This document shows, piece by piece, positions 31,031 to 40,405 of a stretch of DNA of 64,000 nucleotides. Source of the DNA: Virgibacillus indicus (GTDB lineage Bacteria; Bacillota; Bacilli; Bacillales; Amphibacillaceae). Positions within the stretch are counted from its first letter, which is position 1, and every line of letters starts with the position of its first letter. Both the position numbers and the translations under genes were made by a program. The notes beneath the pieces were generated by a model that saw only the letters and a list, made by a program, of their open reading frames with translations, ran no database searches and was not told the DNA's origin. Location of the stretch: assembly GCF_002266285.1 (NCBI RefSeq), contig NZ_NPMS01000001.1:310001-374000 (forward strand), given 5' to 3'.

Positions 31031-31978
31031 ATGACTGATATACTTTTAATCATAATTCTAATAGGATTAATTATTGGATATTTCATTGCTGTATCCAAAA
31101 GAAAAAAAAGAGAAGCGAACGGACTGGATACTTCAGGCAGATCTGAAGAAAACACAGAACTGGAATTGCTCAAAAAGAAACATTTTATGGAGAAAATGAA
31201 AGCAAAAGCAAACAAGGAAGTCAGAGGACATCTGGTTGACTATTCCGTCTATCATTTATCAGTTAAAGAATATCTTTTCTATGCATTTATTGCCTCTGTA
31301 TTCTTTTTCTTCGTGGGATATTTGTTCTATGAAAGCATTATTGCAGCAGCAATTATAGGTGCGCTCGGATTTCTATATCCAAAGATACAAAAGAAGAAGC
31401 TACTTGAAAAACGCAAAGAAAAACTGAAATTGCAATTTAAAGAGGCAATTGCTTCTTTATCTTCTTCACTTGCGGCAGGCAGATCCATTGAAAACAGTTT
31501 TATTGAAGTAGTTGCAGATCTGTATCTGCTATACCCGGACCCAAACACATTGATTATTAAAGAATTTGAGGTAATAAATCGCAGAGTGGAAAATGGGGAA
31601 ACAATAGAAAGTGCTATCCAAGATTTCAGTGATCGGTCAGATATTGAAGATGTCCAGAATTTTGCAGAGGTATTTATTACCTGTAAACGTACAGGCGGAA
31701 ATCTTGTTGAAGTTATTCGCAGAACATCAGATATTATAAGTGAAAAAATTGATATTCAACAGGATGTTGCTGTAATGGTTTCGCAAAAGAAATTTGAATC
31801 AAAAATAATGAGTGTTGCTCCATTGGCAATGATTTTGTTATTAAAATATACCGCAGAAGATTACTTGGCACCGATGTATGAATGGAGCAACAATGGCCCG
31901 ATAATTATGACTGTTTGTTTGGGATTACTTGTATTTGCTTATTGGATTGGACAGCGAATTATGGATATTAAGGTGTGA
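31031..31978 (+). CDS. tadB: Tad pilus inner-membrane platform protein TadB
   Basis: The 315-residue protein has an N-terminal membrane segment (about 2-20), a pair near 90-125, a central GspF/T2SSF domain (about 140-260, with LAAGRSIENSF and RTGGNLVEVI) and C-terminal helices. It forms the membrane platform that works with CpaF. A second GspF protein follows, the usual TadB-TadC pair. Downstream overlap is one to four bases. Confidence 0.9.
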   Translation: MTDILLIIILIGLIIGYFIAVSKRKKREANGLDTSGRSEENTELELLKKKHFMEKMKAKANKEVRGHLVDYSVYHLSVKEYLFYAFIASVFFFFVGYLFYESIIAAAIIGALGFLYPKIQKKKLLEKRKEKLKLQFKEAIASLSSSLAAGRSIENSFIEVVADLYLLYPDPNTLIIKEFEVINRRVENGETIESAIQDFSDRSDIEDVQNFAEVFITCKRTGGNLVEVIRRTSDIISEKIDIQQDVAVMVSQKKFESKIMSVAPLAMILLLKYTAEDYLAPMYEWSNNGPIIMTVCLGLLVFAYWIGQRIMDIKV

Positions 31979-32847
31979 TGCAGGTGATTGTATATGGGAT
32001 TGTTACGTTATTGATAATTTGTGTTTATTTTGTTTTATCCATAAAAGTCGGCTCACGGTATGAAGTAGTGATAGCTGAATACAAGGATCGCTATCCATTG
32101 ATGTTTATGGCATCAGTATCCTTATATATCATAGATGGCTTAAAGATAATGGAACGGCTATATGGGCAAATTTCTAAAATACAGCAAAAAATGATCAGCT
32201 TGTATGGCAACAGAACAGCGCTTCAGCATACGAGAATGTATGTTGCACAGCTGATTTCAACTGCATTGGTCTGCCTGCTGGGAACGTTTTTATTCACACT
32301 TCTTTCAGAAGGAGACCCTACGATTCTGGTTGTTGGCTTATTATTTACCTTTATGGTTCCTTATGCCATGATCAGCAGACTTGCAACACAGGAGAAAGAA
32401 CGAAAGGATAAAATACTTACAGAGCTGCCAGAGGTTGTAAACAAAATCATTTTGCTTGTAAATGCTGGTGAGACAGTTCAGCAGGCGCTTATACGCTGTG
32501 TAACGACAACAAATGATCCCAATTCCCCATTAATCAGGGAATTGTCCGAAACTGTTAATAAAATGGCGAGTAATGAGCCTTTTCACCAGGTATTAAATGA
32601 TTTAAGCAAAAAATGCGGTGTGCAGGAAATATCCATCTTTACAACTACTATTCTATTAAACTACAGAAAAGGTGGAAATGACCTGATACTGGCATTGCGC
32701 GAACTGTCACATGAATTATGGGAAAAACGGAAAAATATTTCAAAAACAAAAGGGGAAGAAGCATCTTCCAAACTGGTTTTTCCACTAATCTTCATATTTG
32801 TGGCTGTAATGATTATTGTTGGATACCCCGCAATTACTATTATGTAG
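31978..32847 (+). CDS. tadC: Tad pilus inner-membrane platform protein TadC
   Basis: The 289-residue protein has membrane segments near 3-20, about 90-125 and at the C-terminus (about 262-285). The T2SSF domain contains LVNAGETVQQAL and YRKGGNDLILALREL. It is the partner of TadB. The ATG overlaps the last base of the tadB stop, with AAGGTG just upstream; a GTG at 31984 is an alternative. Confidence 0.9.
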   Translation: MQVIVYGIVTLLIICVYFVLSIKVGSRYEVVIAEYKDRYPLMFMASVSLYIIDGLKIMERLYGQISKIQQKMISLYGNRTALQHTRMYVAQLISTALVCLLGTFLFTLLSEGDPTILVVGLLFTFMVPYAMISRLATQEKERKDKILTELPEVVNKIILLVNAGETVQQALIRCVTTTNDPNSPLIRELSETVNKMASNEPFHQVLNDLSKKCGVQEISIFTTTILLNYRKGGNDLILALRELSHELWEKRKNISKTKGEEASSKLVFPLIFIFVAVMIIVGYPAITIM

Positions 32848-32887
32848 TTGGGATATTATAAGTTTATTAAAATTAGGAGGAATTATA

Positions 32888-33079
32888 ATGGAGAAAATTA
32901 AAAATTCAGTTAAACAATTCTGGAATGACGAGGAAGGAATGCAAACACTTGAAATCATGCTGATAATTGCTGTAATTGTAGTAATTGCGCTTATGTTCAG
33001 AGAAGAAATAATGGGATGGATTGAGAGTCTGCTTCAGTTTGGCGGAGATGAGATAAACAAATTTGAAAGTAACGGGTGA
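32888..33079 (+). CDS. flp: Flp-type major pilin
   Basis: The 63-residue preprotein has a short positively charged leader ending in Gly17, then the mature start MQTLEIMLIIAVIVV with Glu at +5, the type IVb pilin signature. Cleavage after G17 by the TadV peptidase would leave a 46-residue pilin with one hydrophobic helix. AGGAGG is placed seven bases before the ATG. The strong ribosome binding site suits a major structural subunit. It directly follows tadC. Confidence 0.92.
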   Translation: MEKIKNSVKQFWNDEEGMQTLEIMLIIAVIVVIALMFREEIMGWIESLLQFGGDEINKFESNG

Positions 33080-33149
33080 TAGGACCAGTAAATTCATAGA
33101 GTAAGTAAAGTAAACCTGTTTTAAAATGAGCTTTGAAAGGACTTGTATT

Positions 33150-33818
33150 ATGAAGTTCGTGGAAGATTGTTTCCAAAAATTAAGAAAAAGTGAACGCGGG
33201 AATTTTACTATTGAAGCTTCTCTCATTTTTCCGATACTATTAATGCTCACTTTATGTCTCGTCTTTCTGAGTTTGGTCATTTATCAAAAATCAGCACTGC
33301 ATTACAGTGCTAACTCTGTGGCTGAACGTCTTGCATTCATTTGGGATAACAGCTATAAAGACATCAGTGATGGAAGCTTTGATAAATACACTACTTTTGA
33401 TGGTGGAGACGGATTGTATTGGCGGGTAACAGATAACCAGTTTTTATCCCAATTTGGAATCAGCATTTTTTCAGGCAGTTCTGCCAGTGTTCCGATTGGA
33501 TCAGGTGGCGGAGGAGGTTTGCCGCAAAAGAAACTTTCCCGAGCCTCATCAGGAGTACTGCCGGCGGGGGCAACAGGTACAGTGGAATATGAGAATGGTC
33601 TGGCTGGAAGCAATATAAAAGTTACATTGACCAGTCCATTGAATTTACCTTCTTCCGTATTGAATTTATTTGGCATCAGCGAAATTAAGGCAGAAGTCAG
33701 TCATGCCGTAGTAGAACCAACTGAATTTATCAGGACAACAGATTTAGTAATTTATGCAATTGAATCTATAAAGGATTATTCACAATATATTACTCAGTTC
33801 ATGAATAGACGGAGATAA
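33150..33818 (+). CDS. TadE-like pseudopilin 1
   Basis: The 222-residue protein has a pilin-like N-terminus: leader ending RG17, then NFTIEASLIFPILLM with Glu at +5. It should be processed by the same peptidase as the Flp pilin. The rest is extracytoplasmic, with a Gly-rich and Ser-rich linker (about residues 105-135). An ATG at 33126 is in frame, but GAAAGGA fits the ATG at 33150. TadE/TadF proteins are minor pilins or pilus-assembly factors. Confidence 0.85.
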   Translation: MKFVEDCFQKLRKSERGNFTIEASLIFPILLMLTLCLVFLSLVIYQKSALHYSANSVAERLAFIWDNSYKDISDGSFDKYTTFDGGDGLYWRVTDNQFLSQFGISIFSGSSASVPIGSGGGGGLPQKKLSRASSGVLPAGATGTVEYENGLAGSNIKVTLTSPLNLPSSVLNLFGISEIKAEVSHAVVEPTEFIRTTDLVIYAIESIKDYSQYITQFMNRRR

Positions 33819-33832
33819 AGGAGGGTAATTTT

Positions 33833-35956
33833 TTGAAACGGAAATTAAATACAGCATTTCGTAAATTCATAGTAAAAGAAAATGGTGCTGTATCCATTTA
33901 TGTAATCATAGTTGCCCTCTTATTATTTTTTTTCAATGCGGTACTTATCGATTATGTCCGTATCATGGTTGCTGAATATCAGGTTGATCAAGCGTCCAAA
34001 GCGGCAATACGATCCACTTTTTCGTCCTTTAATAAAGATGTCCAGAATAAAGGGTTATTCGTTTTAAATAAAGGAGCTGAATCACCTGATCAGATTTTTG
34101 AGGATGTATTTGAAGAGAACCTCACTGTTGATGAAAGCGGCTATTACAAATTTGTGGATACCAAAATGGAAAGTACGTCATTTAACGCAAACGAAAATCG
34201 CACATTTTCCAATACTGAACTTGTAAAACATCAAATTCTTGAAGAAATGAAATACAAGGCGCCAATCGAATTCGGAAAAATAATAATTGACGGTATTTTG
34301 CCGTATACCTGTACAATGCAAGAAGCAGAAGTCTTTGTGGATGTTGCAAAAGAAGTGGATGATCTAGTCCAGGACAGAGACGATTACATGGAAAAAGCTA
34401 AAGAGCATTTATTAAACGCAAGAAACAGCCTGAAGTCGGTTGATGGGGAAGTGAACAATAATTCCTCATCCGTTTATCCCGATGTTAAAAATTTAGAAGA
34501 TGCAAAGAAACATTTCAGTGAATATGAAGATGATCCTAAAACCGAATTTGAGAGGGATTTAAAAAATATATTCATTGATATCCGAAACGATGGGAATGCT
34601 GCAAAGCGGGAACTGACAAGAGCGATTCAAGATTTAAAAAAAGCAAAAAAAATCAATGGTAATATTGAAGATAAAATTGCTGAAGTGGAAGAGGAAGTAA
34701 ATGAAAAATATGATAATCTTTCAAATAACGATTGCAGCGACCAGGCACTTTCAGACGTGGAGGGCCAATTAGATGATTTAACAGACCAGGTAAAAGAATA
34801 TGTCATTGAAGACTCATTTTTCACGAATGCGATTTCGCGGACAGAAGATGCTGAAGATAACGTTGATAATGGTCGTGCACCCGGGAGCAGTTCATCTTTG
34901 GTGCCATATGTAAAATATCAGATAATCGACTTTGATGGGTTACTGGAAGAGCCGCAGAATGCTGCGATAAATCTATTGAAACAATATTTTAATACTGCTT
35001 ATACTGACACAAAAGAAGCACATAACTATGCCGATGATAACTATGAAGAAACTGAAACAGGAGATTCGGGTGATAGCAGTTTTTCAGATGCTTTAGAAGC
35101 TTTAAATAAGATTAAAGATATTGTAAACAAAGGAATGGCATTGAATACTGATTTTGATACATACGAAAAACTGGAAAATCTTGTAGCTGATTATGGTGGT
35201 GCATCGGAAGACAGTGCCGGAGATCTGGATTTGGAAGATGCTGAACAAGGATCACAGGATGCTTTCGACATGATAGGCAGCCTGTTCAGCAATCTTGGAG
35301 ATCTTGCAGCAGGAACTAGAGATCATGCTTATATCAATGAATATATACTGACGAGATTTGCATCAGATGATACCATGGGAGTATTTGAACCCGGAAGCTA
35401 TCCGGATAGTTTTCTATTTATAAATAGAGAAGTTGAATATATATTATATGGATCCCACACACCTGGAGTGAATTATGGTTATGCATTGCTGGAATTGACA
35501 GCACTCCGCTTTGGATTGAATTTTATTTCAGCCTTTACCCAGCCAGAGGTTAAAGTAGTTCCCCACCCTTTACCAAAAGCTATAGCTGCCACTGTCTGGG
35601 CATTTAACAGAACAGTGAAGGATATTGGAAAATTGACCAGTGGAGAAGAAGTTCCCTTATTCCATATAAATAAAATGAGACCATTTATGACAGATTATAA
35701 GTTTTATTTACGATTATTCCTGTTTATGCATCCAGGAGATGATTCACGAATTAACCGTATCCAGTCAGTAGTGGATGAAAAAACAAGTGAAGATCTGCTA
35801 GATGCTCCTATTTATGCTACTGGGACAACAGAAGCATCGATTGATTTGTGGTTCTTACCTGGAATAATGGATATGCTTGGAACAACAGGTGTCTTAGATG
35901 GTAAAGTTCAGAATGGAAGATATTACATTGAAAAAGAAGTGGATTATTCATACTAG
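33833..35956 (+). CDS. Large N-anchored extracytoplasmic protein of the Tad locus
   Basis: The 707-residue protein starts with UUG after a strong GGAGGG site. The N-terminus (ENG then AVSIYVIIVALLLFFF) resembles a class III pilin signal but lacks Glu at +5 (Tyr instead), so processing is uncertain. Residues about 170-330 are charged and likely coiled coil; an acidic Gly/Ser stretch lies near 400-415. Proteins of this size and start, some annotated as DUF5702, occur in Firmicutes Tad loci; that link is from memory. It may be a tip, adhesin or TadG-like component. No catalytic motif was seen. Confidence 0.7.
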   Translation: MKRKLNTAFRKFIVKENGAVSIYVIIVALLLFFFNAVLIDYVRIMVAEYQVDQASKAAIRSTFSSFNKDVQNKGLFVLNKGAESPDQIFEDVFEENLTVDESGYYKFVDTKMESTSFNANENRTFSNTELVKHQILEEMKYKAPIEFGKIIIDGILPYTCTMQEAEVFVDVAKEVDDLVQDRDDYMEKAKEHLLNARNSLKSVDGEVNNNSSSVYPDVKNLEDAKKHFSEYEDDPKTEFERDLKNIFIDIRNDGNAAKRELTRAIQDLKKAKKINGNIEDKIAEVEEEVNEKYDNLSNNDCSDQALSDVEGQLDDLTDQVKEYVIEDSFFTNAISRTEDAEDNVDNGRAPGSSSSLVPYVKYQIIDFDGLLEEPQNAAINLLKQYFNTAYTDTKEAHNYADDNYEETETGDSGDSSFSDALEALNKIKDIVNKGMALNTDFDTYEKLENLVADYGGASEDSAGDLDLEDAEQGSQDAFDMIGSLFSNLGDLAAGTRDHAYINEYILTRFASDDTMGVFEPGSYPDSFLFINREVEYILYGSHTPGVNYGYALLELTALRFGLNFISAFTQPEVKVVPHPLPKAIAATVWAFNRTVKDIGKLTSGEEVPLFHINKMRPFMTDYKFYLRLFLFMHPGDDSRINRIQSVVDEKTSEDLLDAPIYATGTTEASIDLWFLPGIMDMLGTTGVLDGKVQNGRYYIEKEVDYSY

Positions 35957-35967
35957 GAGGAATATAA

Positions 35968-36627
35968 ATGAAACGATTATTATTCAACCTGTTTATTGTT
36001 ATGTTGTTAGCCGGTATTTTAGCTGCCTGCAGTGATGATCAGGATAATACAGATGAAGAGAATAACCAGGAAGAGCAGACTGAAGAGGAAACAAATACAG
36101 ATGAAGAACAAGAAAGTGAATCTGATGAAGGAAATGCTTCTGATTCAGAAGAAGACAGTTCCGAAGAATCTGGGGATACTGGGTCAGCACCAGATGAAAA
36201 AGCTGAAGATCAGCTTAAATTGAGTATAGGCGATACTGGTACGATAACAAATAACTTTTCTAAACATGAAATCACACTAAATTCTGTGGAAATTAAAGAG
36301 GAAGCAGGCGGTGAGCCTAGTCAGCAGGGAAATTATGTGATTGTTGATTTAACGGTAAAGAATCTTGGTGAAGATGCACTCAGTGCTGATGATGCACTTG
36401 GAAGTACTGAATTGGCGACAGAACATGGTGATAGCGGCATGCCTTGGTTCTTTATCGAAGGAGTTGCTGAAGAATGGCCAGGCCAGATAGAATCTGGAGA
36501 ATCACAATCTGGTGTACTATTATTCGACATTCAGAAAAGTGATAGTTATGCATTACAGACTGCGGTAGATTTAGATTCGCTGTCCAATCAGATTTCATTT
36601 ATTTTTTCTGCAGATGAAGCAAAGTAA
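35968..36627 (+). CDS. Acidic-linker lipoprotein in the Tad locus
   Basis: The 219-residue protein has a lipoprotein signal peptide ending LLAGILAAC, with the lipidated Cys at position 21. A very acidic linker (about 22-75) could span the wall, and a C-terminal beta-rich domain follows (about 80-219, GNYVIVDLTVKNLGED) that resembles DUF4352-type immunoglobulin-like domains. It sits in the middle of the pilus genes, 11 bases after the large protein. An accessory role at the membrane-wall interface is a guess; TadD-like pilotin similarity was not seen. Confidence 0.8.
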   Translation: MKRLLFNLFIVMLLAGILAACSDDQDNTDEENNQEEQTEEETNTDEEQESESDEGNASDSEEDSSEESGDTGSAPDEKAEDQLKLSIGDTGTITNNFSKHEITLNSVEIKEEAGGEPSQQGNYVIVDLTVKNLGEDALSADDALGSTELATEHGDSGMPWFFIEGVAEEWPGQIESGESQSGVLLFDIQKSDSYALQTAVDLDSLSNQISFIFSADEAK

Positions 36628-36655
36628 TTGAAGAACAATACTATGCTTCGGAGAT

Positions 36656-36697
36656 CTTGCCAGAATGTAAATCGCTCTACAAAAGAATTCTGGCAAG
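36656..36697 (+). promoter_or_regulatory. Perfect inverted repeat in the middle of the Tad operon
   Basis: CTTGCCAGAAT (36656-36666) pairs perfectly with ATTCTGGCAAG (36687-36697) across 20 bases. No T run follows, so it is not a simple terminator. It ends nine bases before the GGAGG of the next gene and could be an mRNA stability, processing or translation-control hairpin. Confidence 0.65.
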
Positions 36698-36718
36698 AAA
36701 CTGCTGGAGGTGTTTACT

Positions 36719-37294
36719 ATTCGTCTACGAAATGAAAACGGGAGCATTACGTTAGAAGCTGCAATGGTCTTGCCGGTTTTTATGTTATTTGTCGTATTCA
36801 TGGCAACCATCATAAAAATTTCTGTTGCAGAGATTGCTTTGAATAAATCTGTCTCTGAGACAGCACAGGTGATTGCTACCCACGCATATCCAGTGACTAT
36901 TTTAACAGAAGAAACAAGAAGTATTGCAAATGACAAACTTTCGGGATTAACAATTAACGAATTTAATATGGGTGATGTCGAAAAGTTAGTGGGGACTACT
37001 TTCCGTGCAGCATTTGATATTGATATTTCAGGATCAAATTATATTCAGCAATTAAGTTCAGGACTTGTGACTCCAATCATCCAGGGTAAATTTGCTGATA
37101 ATGTGGACAATAGTTTTTTTGATGAGTCAAATGTTCGGGTAGAAGTTGACCTTCCTGGCTCGATCAATGGTTCTTCTGAATCTTATGTTGGAATTACTGC
37201 TGAATATGACATGGACATTGTCGTACCATTTGTTGATCATACAATTACAATTAAGAAAAAGGCCTATGAACGGCTGTGGGTGGGCGGATATTGA
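36719..37294 (+). CDS. TadE-like pseudopilin 2 (unusual start codon)
   Basis: This protein of about 191 residues has a pilin-type start: a short leader ending ENG, then SITLEAAMVLPVFMLFV with Glu at +5. The remaining part is extracytoplasmic. No ATG or TTG is in frame before the signal. GTG at 36710 lies inside the GGAGG site (36706-36710), and the codon at the right distance is ATT at 36719. The start therefore is either AUU or a poorly spaced GUG. It is probably a minor pilin processed by TadV, encoded directly after it. Confidence 0.75.
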   Translation: MRLRNENGSITLEAAMVLPVFMLFVVFMATIIKISVAEIALNKSVSETAQVIATHAYPVTILTEETRSIANDKLSGLTINEFNMGDVEKLVGTTFRAAFDIDISGSNYIQQLSSGLVTPIIQGKFADNVDNSFFDESNVRVEVDLPGSINGSSESYVGITAEYDMDIVVPFVDHTITIKKKAYERLWVGGY

Positions 37295-37324
37295 TGAATA
37301 AAATGAGTCAGATTGGGTGAATGT

Positions 37325-37837
37325 ATGTTACATATTTATGATTATTTATTATTTGTTATAATAATTATCGCTTTTATTTGGGATGTCAAATATAATAAAA
37401 TCCCTAATTGGCTCACTGCAGGCAGTGTGCTTCTTGGATTGATCACCCATCTTATCAGTGGAGGAATTGACGGTATTTTGTTTTCTTTCTTCGGGTTGGC
37501 TGCAGGCGGTGGTATTTGCCTGCTTCTGTATGCCTTTAAGGCAATCGGTGCAGGAGATGTGAAATTATTTGCTGCTATTGGGGCATTTACTGGATTCGAA
37601 AATGTGCTGTACATTCTTATGCATTCAATCGTATTTGGAGGATTTATTGGTATCATTCTATTATTATTTACGAGGACTAAGTTACATATTATCATCAATA
37701 AACTTTTTGCTTATCTGAACAGAGTGATGGAAACTAACATAGGCATGATAGACAAGGAAGAAAAGATAGTTAACTTTCCCTTTATGTATGCTATTTTGCC
37801 TGCTGTTATAGTTTCCTATTATTATATATTATTTTAA
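37325..37837 (+). CDS. tadV: Prepilin peptidase TadV/CpaA (A24 family)
   Basis: The 170-residue membrane aspartic peptidase has six or so hydrophobic segments. The two catalytic aspartates are D20 (WDVKYNKIPNW) and D78 in the GxGD motif GAGDVKLF. It lacks the methyltransferase domain of PilD, as usual for Tad peptidases. It should cleave the Flp pilin and the two TadE-like proteins encoded upstream. The ATG at 37325 with GGGTGA is preferred to the TTG at 37313. Confidence 0.92.
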   Translation: MLHIYDYLLFVIIIIAFIWDVKYNKIPNWLTAGSVLLGLITHLISGGIDGILFSFFGLAAGGGICLLLYAFKAIGAGDVKLFAAIGAFTGFENVLYILMHSIVFGGFIGIILLLFTRTKLHIIINKLFAYLNRVMETNIGMIDKEEKIVNFPFMYAILPAVIVSYYYILF

Positions 37838-37901
37838 TCAATTCTCATTGCATATAAAATAATCCTGTTATCTGGTTTTCATTATTTTAGGAGGAATTGA
37901 A

Positions 37902-39458
37902 ATGGGTACAATTTACAATTTAAACTATGATTATTCACATCAAAATGGGCATTCTATCATTTTTAATAAAAAAAATGATGAAGAACTGACTTCAGAAGAT
38001 TTAAATGCTGTCCAGCTTAAAATGATGCAGTCAAATAAAATTCCTCATTTGCTGAAAATGTCTGTAGAGGATATGGATCTCACTTCAAAACTGCATTATG
38101 ATATCACTTCAAAAAGGAAACTGATATCTTATTTCAGGGATAACAGCACATCTATGAATGATTATTATCAATTATTCCTGTCGATCATCACGACACTGGA
38201 AAATACCGGATCATATATGCTGGATCAGCAAAATTTCATTATAAAGCAGGAATTCATTTATATTGGTGAACATGCCGGCGATGTCTATTTGACCTATTTG
38301 CCTGTTGCAAATCTTGAAAAAGATACTGACGTGACAGAAGACTTCAAAAAGCTGCTGACAGATGTTGCGGGTGAGGTGGAAGGACTGCAGGGGAATGAAT
38401 TTAAAAGCATCTTGAATTATATCAAGAATACAGCTTTCAGTTTCTCAGGTTTAAAAAAGTTATTACTGGAGCTGATTGCATTGCGTTCCAATGTGAATAT
38501 TCCAAATGAACAATATGGATTTGGAAACGGACCTTATAATTCTGTTAATAATTATAATATGCCTGTTCAAGCGGCGAATCCTTACGTCAGACAAAACCAG
38601 CAGCCTGCACACAGCCAGGAAAAAGCTTCTGAAATCCAGCCAGCAGAAACACAAAAAAGCAAAAAGAAACTCCCCCCGCTTTCTTCAAGGGAAAAGGTAT
38701 ATATGTTTGCTGGTTCATTGCTGGCACTTGCAATGGTGTGGAAATTATTTGATATAAATCCATCACGTGCCATGCTTTTAGTATCAGGTTTTTTATCAGT
38801 TGTAATCATTGCAGCGCTAGTTGTTTATTGGAGGGTATGGAGACCAGGAGTCAAGCCTGTTGAGACAGAACTGGAAAAAGAAAAAGATGCAGACCATAAG
38901 CCAACAGAAACACAAAAAAGACCTGTACAAACACCTAATCCGCAATTTAATCAGAATTACAGCTTTCAGGCACCTGATCAGGGAAATCCGGCATATTCCA
39001 ATGTGGCACCTTTCCCATCCCAGAATTCAGCAGCTGCAGCAACTTTGGCTGTGGATACAACTTTATTGGCAGACAATAGCGAGGATACAGTTTTACTGGA
39101 AGATGAAGGAAATTTATCCTTCGCCAAGAAGGATTCTAAAGCTGAGGTACTGGCTGTTTTACTGAAAAGTACCCCTGAAGGACAAACAGAGAGAATAGAT
39201 ATTGATGCTAACAACTTTCTGATTGGAAGAAATACAGAATCTGTTAACTATACTGAGGAAGCTGTTGGTGTTTCAAGAATCCATGTTGAAATAATTAAAA
39301 TTGATGGTTCCAGTTATGGTTTAAAGGATTTAGGCTCAAAAAATGGTTCAAAACTCAATGGCAATGCTATGGTTCCTTATAAAATATATGCACTTAATGA
39401 AGATGATTCATTCGAACTTGGGAAAGCCAGCTATACATTTAAATGGAGTAATTCCTGA
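37902..39458 (+). CDS. Membrane FHA-domain protein with N-terminal DUF6382-like domain
   Basis: The protein has 518 residues. The N-terminal 200 or so (cytosolic) resemble the DUF6382 domain found before FHA domains in Firmicutes. A Gln/Pro-rich linker follows, then two membrane helices (about 266-312), another Pro/Gln-rich linker, a short Thr-containing stretch (ATLAVDTTLLADNSEDTVLL) and a C-terminal FHA domain (about 425-518). The FHA core is intact: GR, SRxH and NG motifs bind phosphothreonine. It is the first gene of the phospho-signalling part and overlaps the phosphatase gene by one base. The Thr-rich stretch is a likely phosphorylation site for the kinase two genes on. Confidence 0.88.
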   Translation: MGTIYNLNYDYSHQNGHSIIFNKKNDEELTSEDLNAVQLKMMQSNKIPHLLKMSVEDMDLTSKLHYDITSKRKLISYFRDNSTSMNDYYQLFLSIITTLENTGSYMLDQQNFIIKQEFIYIGEHAGDVYLTYLPVANLEKDTDVTEDFKKLLTDVAGEVEGLQGNEFKSILNYIKNTAFSFSGLKKLLLELIALRSNVNIPNEQYGFGNGPYNSVNNYNMPVQAANPYVRQNQQPAHSQEKASEIQPAETQKSKKKLPPLSSREKVYMFAGSLLALAMVWKLFDINPSRAMLLVSGFLSVVIIAALVVYWRVWRPGVKPVETELEKEKDADHKPTETQKRPVQTPNPQFNQNYSFQAPDQGNPAYSNVAPFPSQNSAAAATLAVDTTLLADNSEDTVLLEDEGNLSFAKKDSKAEVLAVLLKSTPEGQTERIDIDANNFLIGRNTESVNYTEEAVGVSRIHVEIIKIDGSSYGLKDLGSKNGSKLNGNAMVPYKIYALNEDDSFELGKASYTFKWSNS

Positions 39459-40387
39459 TGAGTCTAAATTGGCAAACCGGCATTGCGACACATAAAGGAA
39501 CCAAAAAAAGTAAAAATGAGGATTCCCATCTCTTTCGCATCCAGACTGACGCCAAAGGAAACGACATAGCACTATTTATTGTAGCAGATGGCATGGGAGG
39601 ATACCAGGTTGGCGAAACAGCCAGCCGTCTTGCCATATCTGCTTTTATAAAATGGTGGGACAAACGCATTGATAAAATTGTAAAGAAAAAAGACGTAATC
39701 ACCCGGGTTCTTCGCGAAGGGGAAAATGTAATAAGAAAAATTAATAAAACCATTATGGCAACAAGCAAGCACATGGGAATAAAAATGGGTACCACACTGT
39801 CGCTATTAGTTTTATATAAAGGACAATACGGTGTTATTCACATCGGCGACAGCAGGATTTATCAGATGAGCGGCTGGAACTATGGACTTCAGCAGTATTT
39901 TCATATACATGAACAAAACGGGCGCTTACTGGATATGGAGAATACGGATGTTCTGGAATCAGACCCAAAACTGCATAAGCTGACGGATGATCACTCCTGG
40001 GTAGATAGCCAAGTAAAAGCTGGTACAATCACAGAGGAAGAAGCCAGAAATCATCCAAAAAGGAATGTGCTGACACAGTGTCTCGGAATTGAAGGTAATA
40101 TTACCCCCCATATAGAATATGGCAATTATCAATCCAGTGATTTGTTTTTAGTCTGCAGTGACGGATTCCATTCATTGTTTTCCAATAGTGAAATCAAAGA
40201 TATGCTGATAAGTCTGGAGAAGGAATATACCAATCTACAGTCAATCTGTGATTATTTGATTAACTTTTCGAATTTCCGGGAAGCAAATGACAATATCACT
40301 TTGATTTTAATCAGAAATCTTTATGGGGATAACACTGTACAAAAGAAAAGAAAAAATATATTTTCACTTTTTGGAGGCAATGAATAG
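39458..40387 (+). CDS. PP2C-family protein Ser/Thr phosphatase
   Basis: The 309-residue soluble phosphatase has all main PP2C motifs: VADGMGGYQVGE, GTTLSLLVL, HIGDSRIYQM, DHSWVDSQV, CSDGFHSLF and EANDNITLI. The metal-binding aspartates are present, so it should be active. The start overlaps the end of the FHA gene (ATGA), which means tight coupling. It should reverse phosphorylation by the adjacent kinase on FHA protein or pilus components. Confidence 0.93.
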   Translation: MSLNWQTGIATHKGTKKSKNEDSHLFRIQTDAKGNDIALFIVADGMGGYQVGETASRLAISAFIKWWDKRIDKIVKKKDVITRVLREGENVIRKINKTIMATSKHMGIKMGTTLSLLVLYKGQYGVIHIGDSRIYQMSGWNYGLQQYFHIHEQNGRLLDMENTDVLESDPKLHKLTDDHSWVDSQVKAGTITEEEARNHPKRNVLTQCLGIEGNITPHIEYGNYQSSDLFLVCSDGFHSLFSNSEIKDMLISLEKEYTNLQSICDYLINFSNFREANDNITLILIRNLYGDNTVQKKRKNIFSLFGGNE

Positions 40388-40405
40388 CTGCAGGGGGCTG
40401 AACAA

